A DNA stretch of 64,000 nt, taken from assembly GCA_963797765.1 (NCBI GenBank), contig CAWCQU010000002.1:1054001-1118000 (forward strand). The letters run 5' to 3'. Position numbers and translations under genes: made by a program. Positions 45,819 to 54,768 of the stretch are shown piece after piece (the stretch's first letter is position 1; each line of letters begins with the position of its first letter). Origin of the DNA: JBGPTK01 sp963797765 (lineage in GTDB: Bacteria > Acidobacteriota > Terriglobia > Acidiferrales > UBA7541). Below the pieces are notes generated by a model. That model was not told the origin of the DNA. It worked only from the letters and a program-made list of their open reading frames with translations, and did not search any database.

Positions 45819-46375
45819 GTCCTCTCTCCTCATATTTTTGAGACCGGCCCGCTTACGGCCGGACGATCCCGCGTATTCTTGCCCGGCGGTATCGCAACGG
45901 ATGGCGTACTCGCGCGCAAGAATTGGCATTCGGAATCAAAAGCCCTTGCCTTTCTCGCCCCCGTGCGCGGGCACGTCTAAAAGTATCGCTATGCGTGGCA
46001 AGAGCAATTCGAAGTCCAGCGCGGCAATTCTTCGTGCGCTCGTAAGTCTCACATACTGTTCAACTAACAGGCGGGTCCTTCGCGGTGGGAGCAAGTTCTA
46101 GGCTTAAATATCCCATGTACCATATTCTCACCTACGCAAGTTCATATCAGATATGAAATTCTGGCGGAAATCGTCGTCCTCGATTTCAGAGATCAGTTGA
46201 ACCCTACCTGGTTCACTGTACGTAGAAGATGGGAGGCCCGTCGGAACGTCGGCGGCCAACCGCAGCCTTCCGCAGTTCTTGTTCGAGGCATCCTGATTGC
46301 TTGACCGCGGCATCTTTAGTAGTCTTTCAGGTAGTCGAGCAGGGAAAGCGTGTCTGAAACGATTGAGGAGAGTGA
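45819..46375. other. divergent spacer between receptor and IPT lipoprotein
   Basis: About 557 bp without a gene. It contains a perfect 17-bp palindrome at 46141-46157, and AT-rich stretches around 46085-46140 that may hold promoters for the leftward gene. A small inverted repeat (GCCGGCCC... GGCCGGAC) lies near 45850-45870 in the receptor leader. Confidence 0.5.
46141..46157. promoter_or_regulatory. perfect palindrome TTCATATC-A-GATATGAA
   Basis: Eight-base arms mirror exactly around a single A. It is intergenic between the divergent receptor and lipoprotein genes and is typical of an operator for a dimeric repressor. The regulator is unknown. Confidence 0.45.
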
Positions 46376-48655
46376 GTGTTCAAACGGTCTCTGGTTTCAT
46401 CACTGCTGTGGGTGATTCTCGCACTCATTCTGATTTCCTGTTCGGAGACCATCAACAATCCATCTCCGTCGCTTAAATCGCTCTCGCCTTCCACTGCCAT
46501 CCAAGGCCTGCCCGGCTTCACATTAACACTGGTAGGCAGCGGCTTTGCTCCTTCTTCGCAAGTCCTGTGGAACGGCAGCCCGCGGCTCAGTCTCTTCCAA
46601 GACGGCAATCACATGACGGCGACCATCAATCCGATCGACATTCAGGTTTCCGGCACAATTCAAGTCACCGTGACGACCCCGCAGCCCGGCGGCGGCACTT
46701 CCAACGAAATCGATTTCGTAATTAAGCCCACCACCAGCGGTATTCCCACCATCACTTCGATTTCGCCTTCGGGTGGTTTTGCCGGCAATACCCAATTGAC
46801 TCTCCAGGTGACCGGCAGCAATTTTCAACCGCAATCCGTGGTTACCTGGAATGGCAACAATCGCTCGACCAGTTTTACGGATTCGTCCAACATCTCAGCG
46901 ACCATCTTTCAGTCCGACCTTACTTCAGCCGGCACGGCGCAAATCGCCGTGTTGAATCCTCCCCCGGGCGGTGGATCGTCGAACCCCGTTGCGTTTCAAA
47001 TCACCGACCCGGTTCCATCGATCACTGTGCTTTCTCCTACTTCCGTGGTTTCCGGAAACCCCAGTAGCACCATAACGTGCCCACCCTGCTCCTTGCTGGT
47101 TCAAGGAACCGGATTCACCGCTGCCTCGGTTGTCACTTATAACGGCGTGCCCAAATCCACCTCCTTCAGCGCCAATACGCAGCTCACCGTCACGATTGCG
47201 ACAACGGATATGGTTGCCGCGGGAACTGTGCAAGTGCAGGTGGTGAATCCGTCTCCAGGCGGTGGTCCCTCTAATATTGTGGGATTTTCCGTGATTCCAA
47301 CCAACCCGGGCGTCGGGCTTCCCGAACTGATGGATATTGCGAATAATGGAGTGCAGGCAGATAAAGGGATTGGCAATCTGACGAATTCGGGCCCCTCCAT
47401 CAGCACCAACGGCCGATTCACGGCTTTTGCGTCCACTTCCACTACGCTCGTCCCCATCGCCATCAGCAATAATGCTCAGCAGCAGCAAGTCTATCTGCGG
47501 GATACCTGCATGACTGGCTCGACTGGCTGTTCGCCGGCGATTGTGTCCGTTAGCCTGGCTCTGGACAATATCAATCAGCCGACCGCTCCTAGTTTCGAGC
47601 CCTCCATCAGCGGGAGCGGCCGCTATGTGGCGTTCAGTTCGGCGGCCACGAATATTCTGGTGGGGGCAAACGGGCAGCAGCAAGTGTATCTTCGCGATGC
47701 GTGCGGCGGAATTGCCGGCTGCACCCCCGTCTCGAATTTGATCAGCGTGGCGGCCGATGGAGTGACGCCGGGCGACGGCACAAGTTCGCAGGCGGCAGTG
47801 GGCTCCGATGGGCGATTTGTCGCATTCGTTTCCACGTCCAGTAATTTAGGGCCCAGCAATCCCGGCCACGCGCAAGAAATTTTTCTTCGCGATACGTGCT
47901 TGAACGTCGCCAGCGGCTGTTCGCCCACTACGGTTCTGATTTCAACGCCGGATGGCACAACGCTCGCCAATGGCTCGAGTTCCGAACCTTCGATCGGAGA
48001 CGGCGCCACCGGGCAATTTATTTCGTTCACATCCACGGCCACCAATCTGGCCGGAGGAACCACCGGAACCCCACAAATCTACCGGCACACAGCCTGTGTA
48101 GGAATCAGCAGCTGTACTGCGGCCACTGTGCTGGCCTCGACAAGCGATGGCACGACGCCGGCAAACGCTGCCTGCGGACAATCTTCCATATCCCTGAACG
48201 GAGAATTTATTGCATTCGCGTCCACGGCGAGCAATCTGGGCACGGTCACCGCGGGAACCCCGCAGATTTTCCTGCGCGATACCGCGGCTTCGGTAATGCT
48301 GGTTTCAACACCGGACGGAACCACAGTGGGCAATGGCGGAAGTGAGACGCCGCACATCAGCAACAACGGCCAATTCGTCACCTTCGGATCGCTCTCCGAT
48401 AATCTTGTGGCAGGCGATACCAACGGGGTGGAAGACGTTTTCGTGCGCAACACGTGCACGGGAGCCAGTGGTTGTACCCCATCCACGAAGCTGGCAAGCA
48501 ATTCCTCCGCGGGCGTGCAGGGCAATGCGGCAAGCTTGCGTCCGGTGATCAGCGGCGACGGCCATTTTGTTTCTTTTATTTCTTTCGCCAATAATCTGGT
48601 CAATTTCGATACCAACTCGGTGGAAGATATTTTCCTTGCTGTGACAACCTTCTAG
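46376..48655 (+). CDS. lipoprotein with IPT/TIG repeats and a PD40-like propeller
   Basis: 759 residues from a GTG at 46376 with GAGGAG upstream. Lipobox ILISC near residue 22. Three Ig-like IPT/TIG repeats follow (residues about 30-310), each with the pattern LSPSTAIQGLPGFTLTLVGSGFAPSSQVLWNG. Then come at least five propeller-like repeats of type GRFVAFVSTSSNLGP...QEIFLRDTCLN. Cys pairs recur in each blade (DTCMTGSTGCSP), which could be disulfides. It is probably an outer-surface or periplasmic binding protein; no catalytic residues are evident. Confidence 0.8.
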   Translation: MFKRSLVSSLLWVILALILISCSETINNPSPSLKSLSPSTAIQGLPGFTLTLVGSGFAPSSQVLWNGSPRLSLFQDGNHMTATINPIDIQVSGTIQVTVTTPQPGGGTSNEIDFVIKPTTSGIPTITSISPSGGFAGNTQLTLQVTGSNFQPQSVVTWNGNNRSTSFTDSSNISATIFQSDLTSAGTAQIAVLNPPPGGGSSNPVAFQITDPVPSITVLSPTSVVSGNPSSTITCPPCSLLVQGTGFTAASVVTYNGVPKSTSFSANTQLTVTIATTDMVAAGTVQVQVVNPSPGGGPSNIVGFSVIPTNPGVGLPELMDIANNGVQADKGIGNLTNSGPSISTNGRFTAFASTSTTLVPIAISNNAQQQQVYLRDTCMTGSTGCSPAIVSVSLALDNINQPTAPSFEPSISGSGRYVAFSSAATNILVGANGQQQVYLRDACGGIAGCTPVSNLISVAADGVTPGDGTSSQAAVGSDGRFVAFVSTSSNLGPSNPGHAQEIFLRDTCLNVASGCSPTTVLISTPDGTTLANGSSSEPSIGDGATGQFISFTSTATNLAGGTTGTPQIYRHTACVGISSCTAATVLASTSDGTTPANAACGQSSISLNGEFIAFASTASNLGTVTAGTPQIFLRDTAASVMLVSTPDGTTVGNGGSETPHISNNGQFVTFGSLSDNLVAGDTNGVEDVFVRNTCTGASGCTPSTKLASNSSAGVQGNAASLRPVISGDGHFVSFISFANNLVNFDTNSVEDIFLAVTTF

Positions 48656-48742
48656 CAGGAACCGGGTGGTCTCAGCCGTATCTGTATCCGCACGCGCCCG
48701 TTCTGTCGCGAATCGAATTCGAAATCTTCCTGGAGCCCGCGA

Positions 48743-49519
48743 ATGAAAACGACTTGGAAAATCGCGGCTATTTTGGCGGCGGCGATGGCAATGATCCCGG
48801 CGGCACAGGCGCAAACCGCCGATGAGGTTGCGGCGAAAGCGCTAGCCGCGCGCGGCGGAATCGAGAAATTGAAATCGGTGCAATCCGAAAAAGTGGCCGG
48901 ACGCATCGTTCTGGGCCCGGACGCCGAAGGCCCTTTTTCCGTCCAGCGCGAGCGGCCTCACAAAATGCACATGGAAATGGTGATTCAAGGGCAAACCGTC
49001 ATCCGCATCTTCGATGGCTCCGCCGGCTGGCAGGTAAATCCATTTCAATATCAGGGCAGCAACGATGTTCATTCGTTGGCGCCCGGCGAATTAAAAAATA
49101 TCGGCGAGGAAGCCGATTTCGAAGGGCCGTTGATGAATTGGAAAGAGAAGGGAAACCAGATCGAATTAATGGCCAAGGAAAAGGTGGGAGACCGCGACGC
49201 TTACCATCTGAAAGTGACTGAGAAAAACGGCATCGTGCAAAATATGTGGTTCGATGTGGAAACTTTCCGGGAGATCAAGTGGGAAAGCATCCGGCAGAAC
49301 GGCGATCAAATAATTGACGTCCAGTCTTTCTTCAGCGATTTTCGCGATGTCGGCGGAATTTACGAACCGTTTCTAATTAACTCAGGATTGGTGGGGGAAG
49401 AACTGGGGCAGAAAATCGTGATCGAGAAGGTGGAATTAAATGTGCCGATGGACAGCGCACTTTTTAAGCCAGCTCCGACTTCGGTTCCAGCGGCCCCAGC
49501 CGATCCGAAACCACATTAG
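48743..49519 (+). CDS. periplasmic LolA-fold protein
   Basis: 258 residues. Signal peptide ends PAAQAQ. The mature protein has the outer-membrane lipoprotein-sorting / LppX-like layout (ADEVAAKALAARGGIEKLKSVQSEKVAGRI, RPHKMHMEMVIQGQTVIRIFDGSAGW, DAYHLKVTEKNG, WFDVETFREIKWE). The fold is an open half-barrel that carries lipids. It ends in a Pro/Ala-rich tail. It overlaps the convergent next gene by 4 bp at the stops. Confidence 0.82.
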   Translation: MKTTWKIAAILAAAMAMIPAAQAQTADEVAAKALAARGGIEKLKSVQSEKVAGRIVLGPDAEGPFSVQRERPHKMHMEMVIQGQTVIRIFDGSAGWQVNPFQYQGSNDVHSLAPGELKNIGEEADFEGPLMNWKEKGNQIELMAKEKVGDRDAYHLKVTEKNGIVQNMWFDVETFREIKWESIRQNGDQIIDVQSFFSDFRDVGGIYEPFLINSGLVGEELGQKIVIEKVELNVPMDSALFKPAPTSVPAAPADPKPH

Positions 49520-50484
49520 CGAACCGCCGCGCTCTCCGGTGATTTCCGCTGCAACGCAGAACGTGTGGCTGTCAGCGTAAACGTCAGCGATTCGCGCGGC
49601 ACGCTATTCACGTACGGCCCCACCAGCCAGCCGAGACCGGTGGGAATATCGCGCGTAAGCGAAATGGATTGGCATTCGATGTAAGTGCCGCCGTCTTTTT
49701 CTTCAAACCGCCAGTAGGTGTACATCCTCCACAGCAGGCCGCGGTCGTCGCCTTCCGGTTTTAATTCTTCATCCGATTTTCCGGCATTTTCCACTTCGCG
49801 AATGCGCGTGCTGCGCGAACGGCTCCAGGCCTGGCTTGCGTTTACGTTTGCGTAATGAACCTCGTGTTCGGTGTCGAGCACCGACGTAAGCACTTTCTTT
49901 TTGTAAAAGCGCAAATAAATACGGAAGTCGTCGCCGGTATGCTGAAGGATTCGAGAACGCATCACGTCCGGCTTGTAATATTCCGATTGATGATCGTAAT
50001 CCTTCAGCAGCGTTAGCGTTTGAGCGAGCGTGGCGCCCGGAACGAAAATTGTGCCGATCCAATGGTGGATCATGCCGCCGGTGATCGGGATTGCTTGGCC
50101 GTTTTCGAGTGTTTCCATTCGCTCGATCACCACCTGGCCCTGCCGCAATTGTGCCAGGGCAGCATCCCGGCGGGATTCCGAAAGGCGGTCCAGCCATAGA
50201 AAGCCGGCGCCCCCGCGCGGCTCGAAATCGATTTGCTTTTCCGTCAACTGAATGTAGTGGTCGAACGCAGCCACTGTTTGCGGCGCCAGATCAGCGCTGC
50301 ACGCTCGCGGTGGGCAGGCTAGAGCAATAATTACCAGAAGTGCCAGTACAACCCTCCAGGTGCCCCTGGGCTCGCTCCTGCGTCGACTGTCTGGTTCTTG
50401 CGTCAACTGTCGCCTGCTTCCATCGCTTTCGCTTTGCGGGGGCGCCAGCCACCAATGCTTATCGCATTCTTTTGATGCACTCAT
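49516..50484 (-). CDS. exported START/SRPBCC-like protein of unknown function
   Basis: 322 residues. A charged N-terminus of about 40 residues precedes one hydrophobic segment (VVLALLVIIALACPP). The rest includes GGMIHHWIGTIFVPGATLAQTLTLLKDYDHQSEYYKPDVMRS and TYIECQSISLTRDIPTGLGWLVGPYVNSVPRESL, which resemble START/polyketide-cyclase proteins. The family recurs in Acidobacteriota without an assigned function. The start may be internal, since the first 40 residues look unlike a signal. Confidence 0.7.
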   Translation of the reverse strand: MSASKECDKHWWLAPPQSESDGSRRQLTQEPDSRRRSEPRGTWRVVLALLVIIALACPPRACSADLAPQTVAAFDHYIQLTEKQIDFEPRGGAGFLWLDRLSESRRDAALAQLRQGQVVIERMETLENGQAIPITGGMIHHWIGTIFVPGATLAQTLTLLKDYDHQSEYYKPDVMRSRILQHTGDDFRIYLRFYKKKVLTSVLDTEHEVHYANVNASQAWSRSRSTRIREVENAGKSDEELKPEGDDRGLLWRMYTYWRFEEKDGGTYIECQSISLTRDIPTGLGWLVGPYVNSVPRESLTFTLTATRSALQRKSPESAAVR

Positions 50485-50557
50485 GCACGCCCCAGGAAGC
50501 CGGGCATTGTAAAGTTTGGGTACTGCCCTAATTTGAGGAGCCCGCTTTTCAACGGCC

Positions 50558-50724
50558 CGGCTCCGCAGGCTGCGGAAAAATGTCCTCAGGGGTCATTCCG
50601 AACGAAGTGAGGAATCCGGAGTTGATCTTAAATGCTTGAGAAGTGGGGATTTTCTCCATGGCACTTCCGGAGTTCCATTCCATCGCAGGATAAATCTCGA
50701 CTTTTTCCGCAAACTGTCCAGCCG
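50558..50724. repeat. MITE-like 167-bp repeat, copy 3
   Basis: Starts CGGCTCCGCAGGCTGCGGAA and ends CTTTTTCCGCAAACTG, TCCAGCCG. The interior matches copies 1 and 2 over TCATTCCGAACGAAGTGAGG and AATGCTTGAGAAGTGGGGAT. Same 167-bp length. It lies between the convergent ends of two genes. Confidence 0.75.
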
Positions 50725-50743
50725 CTTGTTATGCGGCGTTTGG

Positions 50744-51106
50744 TTAGTCATGGTGGAAATAGAAAAGGTTCCCGTCCAGATCCTTTATGGTGAATTGCCG
50801 TAATCCCCATGGCTTTCTTTCCAGTGGCTCCACGATGTTGGCACCTAACGACTTCAGTTCCTGGTACGACGCATCGATATCTTCGGCGAACACCCAGTGA
50901 ACCGCAGGTTCGAACGGCGGCTTCCTCTTCCGAAAGAATATCGCCACATTACCTCGTGACACCGCCCCAATTTCCTTGCCCGGGTAAAGCCATCCAATGT
51001 CAAAGCCGAGTGCATCTCTGTAATGCTGTTGAGCGAGTTCGACGTCAGCGACGGGCAATTCCGGCACTGGCCGGCCAATTGAGCTCATTTTCTCTTTTGC
51101 CCCCAT
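50744..51106 (-). CDS. VOC family (glyoxalase-like) protein
   Basis: About 120 residues from the ATG at 51106, with GGGAGGG just upstream; a longer in-frame start lies at 51145. PVPELPVADVELAQQHYRDALGFDIGWLYPGKEIGAV and a C-terminal FTIKDLDGNLFYFHHD give the paired beta-alpha-beta-beta-beta units of the vicinal oxygen chelate fold. Metal ligands (His/Glu) of the glyoxalase type are only partly visible, so it may bind small molecules without catalysis. Confidence 0.82.
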   Translation of the reverse strand: MGAKEKMSSIGRPVPELPVADVELAQQHYRDALGFDIGWLYPGKEIGAVSRGNVAIFFRKRKPPFEPAVHWVFAEDIDASYQELKSLGANIVEPLERKPWGLRQFTIKDLDGNLFYFHHD

Positions 51107-51377
51107 CGAGCCCTCCCTTGTGCGACAAAACTGCCCACGTGTCACATTAGGACACTACCAAAGTTTGCAAGTGGATTGCCATTCGATGCGGCAGCGGATT
51201 CCCTAATTGGGAATTACTAGCAGAGGGAAGATTGAAGCCCAACCTGCCAACGGGGGGTCAGGAAGGGTCGCGTCGGCAGGCGGGCTGGACGGGTTGGGTA
51301 GCGTGCCCCGGCTCCTCTCGGAACCGTCGTCCCCGCAGCGCAGCTCCCAACCCGTACGACAATGCTAAGGAATAAGC

Positions 51378-51859
51378 CTAGTCGGCACAATGGCTCGAAA
51401 GGCTCACTTTTTCTGGCACCGGGGTCCTGGTACCTAGTGCCCAGGCGTTGCGGCAGGCGGTAGCGGGTTTGGGCTTTGCGGCGGGCTTTTTCCGGATCAG
51501 GCGAAGTTCGACGTTTGTTTCCGCGTTTTTGCGTACCAGAACATTGTGATGCCATTCCGACCAAAAGCCGTGGCCGTAGGCGCGCAAATCGTAGAGTCCC
51601 GGATAAATTTCCTTAAAGCGAAAATGGCCGTGCTCGTCGGTGGTGCTGGTTTGCGGGCTGCGAGCTTGCGCCGATTCCAGCGTTACGCGCGCGTCGGCAA
51701 CAGGCGATCCGTCGAAGCCCCGCACCGTGCCGGAAATCGAGCCGTTGTGATCCTTGGCCGGCGCCGCGGCCAGCTGGCCACTATATCAAGGGAGCAGAAA
51801 AACCGCGACAGAACGGCGGCTTGTTTCGCGATCGTCGACAGTTTGAATAGGTTTCTCAT
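51378..51859 (-). CDS. small secreted carboxypeptidase-regulatory-like protein (frameshifted)
   Basis: The signal peptide lies in one frame (MRNLFKLSTIAKQAAVLSRF, start 51859), the domain in another: QLAAAPAKDHNGSISGTVRGF, then SPVADARVTLESAQARSPQTSTTDEHGHFRFKEIYPGLYDLRAYGHGF. The domain is a transthyretin-like CarboxypepD_reg fold. The frame changes near 51775-51790 by one missing base. The C-terminal 25 residues after KKPAAKPKP look foreign, so a stop may also have been lost. Confidence 0.6.
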
Positions 51860-51964
51860 GGAAGTTGCGAGCAATGCCTTCACATGATTTTACGATAGCC
51901 CGGCGCGCAAGCACGATGATCTTGCGAGTCGTTTTCGTCAGCGGCAACATGGGAACGAAGGCGA

Positions 51965-53053
51965 TTACAGTTTGTACAGCGTATGAGCTTTCGCGTGAGG
52001 CGCTTGGTCCTGACGGCCGGTATCAGGATTTATGCCGCGGTCGAGCGCCAGGTGATAGGTGAGCAATTGCACCGGCTCCGCCAGCACCAGCGGCGAAAGC
52101 CATTCTTCCACTGCTGGAGTTTCCACCACATGTTCGGCGGCGATGTCGTGATTTGCTGACGGCACCGTGATGGCGATCCTTAAAGCGCGGACTTCGCCTG
52201 CCGAACGAAGCACGGTTCGGGCGCGCTCGTCGGCTTTTCCGCCCGCAAGCAGCGCCACCAAAACCGTGCGGGAATCAATTTCTGAAAATGGGCCGTGCAG
52301 CACCTGTTCGTTTTCGGAGCCTTCCGCCCGCAGATAACTGGTCTCTTTGATTTTCAGCGCGCCTTCGAGCGCGGTGGCCCAATTCGGCCCGGCGCCAAAC
52401 AACACGATGCGATCGCGTCCATTCGCCGCTTTTGCCACTTCGCGAATTTTTGTTTCTGTGGCGAGCGCCTGTTTCATCTGCGCGGGGAGTTGCTTCAATT
52501 GATTCGCTGCCGCATCGGTTTTCGCGCCGCGCCGCTGCGCCACGTCCACGGCAAATTGCGCCAGCGCGGCCAGAGCAGTGGTGTAGCTTTTCGTGTAAGC
52601 AAAACAAACTTCCTGTTCGCAAGTTTCGATGCGAATCTCCGCAGCCGTGGTTCCTTCGCCGCTCGCTTGGCCCACCACGGCAATCGTCAGCGCGCCCGCG
52701 GCCCGCGCCGCGCGCAACACTTCAATGTTGTAACGGGTGGTCCCGGTGTGAGTGATCACCACCACGGCGTCATCCGCGGAAAGCGCCAGCGGATAATTCA
52801 TCAGTTCAAACGGCTGTTCCGCGCGCGCTTCAGCCCGCCCGGCCGTTACATGCCGCAGAAAATGTTCCGCCACCAGCGCTGCGTGCAGCGACGTTCCGAT
52901 GCCGGAAAAAATAATCCGTTTTTTTGCGGCAGCAGCATCGGCCGCGCGCCCAATCGCGCCGCGCTGCGATTCCAGCACATGCTCGACCAACGCCGGCTGA
53001 GCCACGATCGCGTCATACATGTGATAGGGATGAGACGTCCGAGTTTCCGCCAT
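51965..53053 (-). CDS. SIS domain protein, GlmS isomerase-like
   Basis: 362 residues from the ATG at 53053 with GAGGAAAA upstream; the ORF continues further upstream but without homology. Two SIS units are present: IIFSGIGTSLHAALVAEHFL, VVVITHTGTTRYNIEVLRAARAAGA and IVLFGAGPNWATALEGALKIKETSYLRAEGSENEQVLHGPF. The EALK(I)KE element and C-terminal HAKAHTLYKL recall the isomerase half of glucosamine-6-phosphate synthase. The glutaminase half is absent, so it probably acts on a phosphosugar as isomerase, deaminase or regulator. A divergent short gene lies 75 bp away. Confidence 0.85.
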   Translation of the reverse strand: MAETRTSHPYHMYDAIVAQPALVEHVLESQRGAIGRAADAAAAKKRIIFSGIGTSLHAALVAEHFLRHVTAGRAEARAEQPFELMNYPLALSADDAVVVITHTGTTRYNIEVLRAARAAGALTIAVVGQASGEGTTAAEIRIETCEQEVCFAYTKSYTTALAALAQFAVDVAQRRGAKTDAAANQLKQLPAQMKQALATETKIREVAKAANGRDRIVLFGAGPNWATALEGALKIKETSYLRAEGSENEQVLHGPFSEIDSRTVLVALLAGGKADERARTVLRSAGEVRALRIAITVPSANHDIAAEHVVETPAVEEWLSPLVLAEPVQLLTYHLALDRGINPDTGRQDQAPHAKAHTLYKL

Positions 53054-53128
53054 CTGATTTTTTTCCTCGCGCAGTGTAATCGCGTGGCTGTGTTTCGAAG
53101 ACGCCATTCTAGCGGAACAGGAGAGCGG

Positions 53129-53390
53129 ATGCCTCGCTACATTTCGTTTCACACCATTGCGCGCCGCACCCGCCAAGACGCGGAAAAATTGTCCGCCGCG
53201 TCCCCATCGCGCCACGGACGTCAACGCGCTGCGTATGCTGGTGAGCCTGTACGACGGCAAAATGCTGGTCGAATTCGAAGCCGCCTGCCGCGAATCCCTC
53301 GAACAATGGCTCAAATTCGAAGGCTTCCACTACGATTGGCTGCTGCGCGCCGAACTCGAGTCTGCCGCCGGCCCGCTCACTCCACTCTGA
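53129..53390 (+). CDS. small conserved protein of unknown function (frameshifted)
   Basis: The N-terminus MPRYISFHTIARRTRQDAEKL is in one frame (ATG at 53129). The remainder, ATDVNALRMLVSLYDGKMLVEFEAACRESLEQWLKFEGFHYDWLLRAELES, is in the next. Dropping one C from the CCCC at 53202-53205 joins them into about 86 residues. The layout resembles short DUF4242-like ferredoxin-fold proteins. It diverges from the SIS gene, so the two may share a promoter region. Confidence 0.6.
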
Positions 53391-53966
53391 AGTTGCGATA
53401 GCGAAATTTTCCGGCCGCGAAGCCGAGAAACCGCGCATCGTAGTGCGCAAAATTAGGCCCTCGCAAACGTATGATATAGGAGCGATTAGAAATTTGTATC
53501 CCGCTGTATCTAAAGCGTTTGTTAATTTTTGACTATGATTGCCTCTGGCGATTAGCCAGGCGATTAGAAACTCGGTGTTTTCGCTCGGCTTTCTTGCGTG
53601 GGACGGAATGAAATTGAACTCGAATTTGCGCGGGCATGCGCCTGCGGGGGCGCCAGGTTTGAGGCATTCTAAACTTAGGATCGGTGTGGGATGGTGCTGG
53701 CGAGCGGTGTTTTGGTATTCTTTCATACAACTATTTACCATAAAGGTAACCATGAAGTCAAGTGTTTCTTTTGCGGGACATTTTGAAGAGGGGAGTGCAG
53801 GCAAGGTAAGGAGAAACGGGGCGGTCAAAGCCAATACCTCCGCCTGCATAACCCCGGCACGCGGGGGACCCAATATTGTCACGACTGCAAGGGTCTGCGC
53901 GACCGGCCATGAAGTTGAATTCAAGAGATTCTATTCCGTCCATTCAGGCCGTGATAAAATAACCCT
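53391..53966. other. spacer upstream of the toxin-antitoxin pair
   Basis: About 576 bp. Several open frames cross it on both strands, but none shows recognisable protein features. It is less GC-rich than the flanks. AT-rich stretches around 53460-53530 and 53715-53750 could hold promoters, and TAAAAT at 53955-53960 lies six bases before the antitoxin ATG. Confidence 0.4.
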
Positions 53967-54122
53967 ATGAGTACGAGGAACATTCACTTCGTTGCGGTTA
54001 AAACCGTGAAGAAGCCTGCCACGGTGCACTTTAAGACCAAGTCTGGCCAATCCGTCTCCTTCAAGGCTCTCAAAACGGTCAAACGGAAAGAGGTTGTTCA
54101 ATTTCGCGCAAAGAAAAAATGA
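53967..54122 (+). CDS. putative antitoxin of a PIN toxin-antitoxin pair
   Basis: 51 residues: MSTRNIHFVAVKTVKKPATV, then HFKTKSGQSVSFKALKTVKR, then KEVVQFRAKKK. It is very Lys-rich and has an internal repeat (FVAVKTVKK / FKALKTVKR, each followed by a V-x-F-x-T/A-K strand). Its TGA overlaps the ATG of the PIN toxin (ATGA), the classic antitoxin-first order. I know no named family with certainty; the inference rests on context and size. Confidence 0.65.
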   Translation: MSTRNIHFVAVKTVKKPATVHFKTKSGQSVSFKALKTVKRKEVVQFRAKKK

Positions 54123-54604
54123 AGCGGATCTACCTCGACACCAACATCCTCGTAGCGCACTACTCAACAGAGAAAACGGAAGAGAGCAAGAAGAAGATGG
54201 TTGAAAATGCGTTAGCCGTCTTTGCCGAACTCAAGGACATTCAGCTTTGTACCTCTATGTGGGCGATCACAGAGATGGTAAATGTTTTGGTATTTCGCAA
54301 GAAGGTTGATCGCGGCATTGTCGCGGAAATCGAGAGCCAGTTGGTGAACGAGCGGAGACTGGCAGATCTGAGATTACACTTCGTTGAGGTCAGTCCCCGG
54401 AAAGATTACGACTTTGCTGAATTTTTCTACCATGTGAAGCAGGGAATTCTAATGTACCACTCTGGATGGGGAGACGTAATCCACAGCGTCATAATGAAGA
54501 ATAACGGCATCAGCAACATTTTGACCTTTGACGAAAAAAACGACTTCAAACAAATACCCGATCTGACAGTGATGCACCCAAAAGACATCAAAATCGAAAA
54601 CTAG
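54119..54604 (+). CDS. PIN domain toxin (VapC-like RNase)
   Basis: 161 residues. KRIYLDTNILVAHY gives the first catalytic Asp (D7), ITEMVNVLVF the conserved Glu, and HSGWGDVIHSVIMKNNGISNILTFDEKNDF the C-terminal acidic cluster (GD and FDEKND). This four-acid set coordinates Mg/Mn in PIN-domain RNases, which cleave tRNA or rRNA. It is coupled to a 51-residue upstream antitoxin by a 4-bp overlap. It is longer than typical VapC (about 130). Confidence 0.85.
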   Translation: MKRIYLDTNILVAHYSTEKTEESKKKMVENALAVFAELKDIQLCTSMWAITEMVNVLVFRKKVDRGIVAEIESQLVNERRLADLRLHFVEVSPRKDYDFAEFFYHVKQGILMYHSGWGDVIHSVIMKNNGISNILTFDEKNDFKQIPDLTVMHPKDIKIEN

Positions 54605-54768
54605 CTCGCACACTCGACGTGTCTCTTGACAGAGCCGACAACGTCATAGCGGGTGGCCCGGACGTCGATTCGTGAGTCTTCTTCGCCTGCTTTGGGCATC
54701 GCGCGATTTAAGTTACCGGTTCGATGAGTGAATGCAGAGTTAGGCTGACGGGAACCCAGGCTTTCCGT

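Noticed and set aside
51217..51564. 115-codon minus-strand ORF
   Set aside because: Shadow of the carboxypeptidase-regulatory-like gene; composition unlike its neighbours.
53539..53970. 143-codon plus-strand ORF before the antitoxin
   Set aside because: Low-complexity, no recognisable fold, and its end overlaps the antitoxin start region in another frame.
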